Under the pieces are notes generated by a model. It made no database searches. It had not been told where the DNA came from and was given only the letters and a program-made list of their open reading frames with translations. 64,000 bases of DNA from NCBI RefSeq assembly GCF_040115645.1, contig NW_027096039.1, positions 124,001-188,000 of the forward strand, read 5' to 3'. Source of the DNA: Euwallacea fornicatus. Taxonomy: Eukaryota > Arthropoda > Insecta > Coleoptera > Curculionidae. Positions 63,901 through 64,000 of the stretch are shown piece after piece (within the stretch, counting starts at the first letter, position 1; every line of letters starts with the position of its first letter). Made by a program: the position numbers and the translations under genes.

Positions 63901-64000
63901 AACTTTGAAGCTCGATAACTTAGGCAAATGAGGACCAAATTTGTTAAACAAAGTGTCAAATTAATCAGCTCGACGAGATTTTCAGGATGTCACAACACAT
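60956..64000 (+). repeat. Near-identical copy of 52.0-55.2 kb
   Basis: The first 0.4 kb matches from 52025 at 8931 bp (51 monomers). From about 61373 to the end of the window the match is at 8755 bp (50 monomers), ending opposite 55245. Markers such as CTACGTTTGTG (61609, 63360), GAGCTCAGAACAC (61949), GTTAAGTTTCC (about 62270), the F monomer (about 62.9 kb) and the private TTATGCGCTC (63171) agree. I saw no mismatch in the lines compared. The 176-bp change of offset is the loss of one F monomer at about 61351-61372. Confidence 0.88.
61351..61372 (+). other. Deletion junction: one F monomer lost
   Basis: At the equivalent place in the 52-kb copy, GATTTTGAAGATGTCACAAC continues into the F-type CTCATCATGATTGCATC. 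Here it continues into ACATCATGATTGCGTC, as in the next monomer. The offset between copies falls from 8931 to 8755 bp, so exactly 176 bp, one F monomer, is missing. The breakpoint lies within bases shared by adjacent monomers, as expected for unequal exchange or slippage. Confidence 0.8.

Larger units (their letters stand above)
1..64000 (+). repeat. Satellite DNA array, ~175-bp monomer, head to tail
   Basis: The entire window is a tandem array of a 175-bp unit. The anchor GAAGCTCG recurs at 129, 304, 480, 656, 831, 1006, 1182 and so on to 63907, giving about 364 intervals averaging about 175.2 bp. All copies run in the same direction; I found no inverted monomer, transposon, simple-sequence tract or unique segment. 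There is no credible coding region: monomers carry several stop codons on both strands, and because 175 is not a multiple of three the reading phase shifts by one with every monomer. No tRNA or rRNA is recognisable. Size, AT-richness and higher-order structure fit eukaryotic centromeric or pericentromeric satellites, but the family and species are not recognised. Both ends lie inside the array, so its full length is unknown. Confidence 0.98.

Noticed and set aside
1..64000. Protein-coding genes
   Set aside because: Each monomer has several stop codons on both strands, and 175 bp shifts the phase by one each unit, so any open stretch is short and repeats with the satellite. No start context, domain or codon pattern supports a gene.
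1..64000. CRISPR array
   Set aside because: Repeats are directly abutting 175-bp units with no unique spacers and no cas genes. Short identical stretches between variable sites only mimic repeats and spacers.
1..64000. Telomere, rDNA spacer or tRNA cluster
   Set aside because: No short telomeric-type repeat, no rRNA gene segment and no tRNA-like fold or A/B box pair was seen.
1..64000. Human-type alpha satellite
   Set aside because: The 175-bp unit and its sequence words do not match the 171-bp primate alpha consensus as I know it, and no complete CENP-B box is present. The similarity is in organisation only.

Overview
The whole 64-kb window is one uninterrupted satellite DNA array. A unit of about 175 bp is repeated head to tail, always in the same orientation, from base 1 to base 64000. 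Measured between the first and last copies of the GAAGCTCG anchor (129 and 63907), there are about 364 monomers averaging about 175.2 bp; those I measured singly range from 174 to 178 bp. The monomer is AT-rich: a typical copy at 53751-53925 is 34% G+C. I see no gene, RNA gene, transposon, simple-sequence tract or unique sequence anywhere, and both ends of the window fall inside the array.

An array this large of a nucleosome-sized unit is typical of eukaryotic centromeric or pericentromeric heterochromatin, in plants or animals. I do not recognise the monomer and cannot name the species. A centromeric role is an inference from unit length, array size and higher-order structure.

The monomers fall into recurring variants. 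Beta copies carry GCGTCTTGTTAAA and TACTTTATGTGCTCAAC. Alpha copies carry GCATCTTGTTGAA and TACTATATGTGTTCAAAC. Further variants have CTCCACGAG with GAAGATATC (B), CAAGTGTC with ACACACATC (C), GAGCTCAACACAC (D), GAGCTCAACACCC with TGTGGC (E), or ACTCATCATG with CACACATATTTTG (F). Many monomers are chimeras of these.

The variant order repeats at a higher level, but with no single unit length. From left to right: four copies of a 13- to 15-monomer block (1-12.4 kb); tandem trimers and long-range duplications (13-30 kb); 5- and 18-monomer periods (22-29 kb); overlapping 10- and 11-monomer duplications (31-37 kb); a 15-monomer unit in just over two copies (37.1-42.75 kb); three 14/15-monomer units (45.6-53.3 kb); 10-, 7- and 5-monomer repeats (52.3-57.8 kb); a visibly more diverged stretch (about 58.3-60.95 kb); and a near-identical return of the 52-55 kb block (60.96-64 kb). 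The layout is what repeated unequal exchange and segmental copying in whole-monomer steps would leave, with the 58.3-60.95 kb stretch having escaped recent homogenisation.

Coordinates of block edges were read by eye from diagnostic variants and are good to a few tens of bases. Identity statements are by inspection, not computed.
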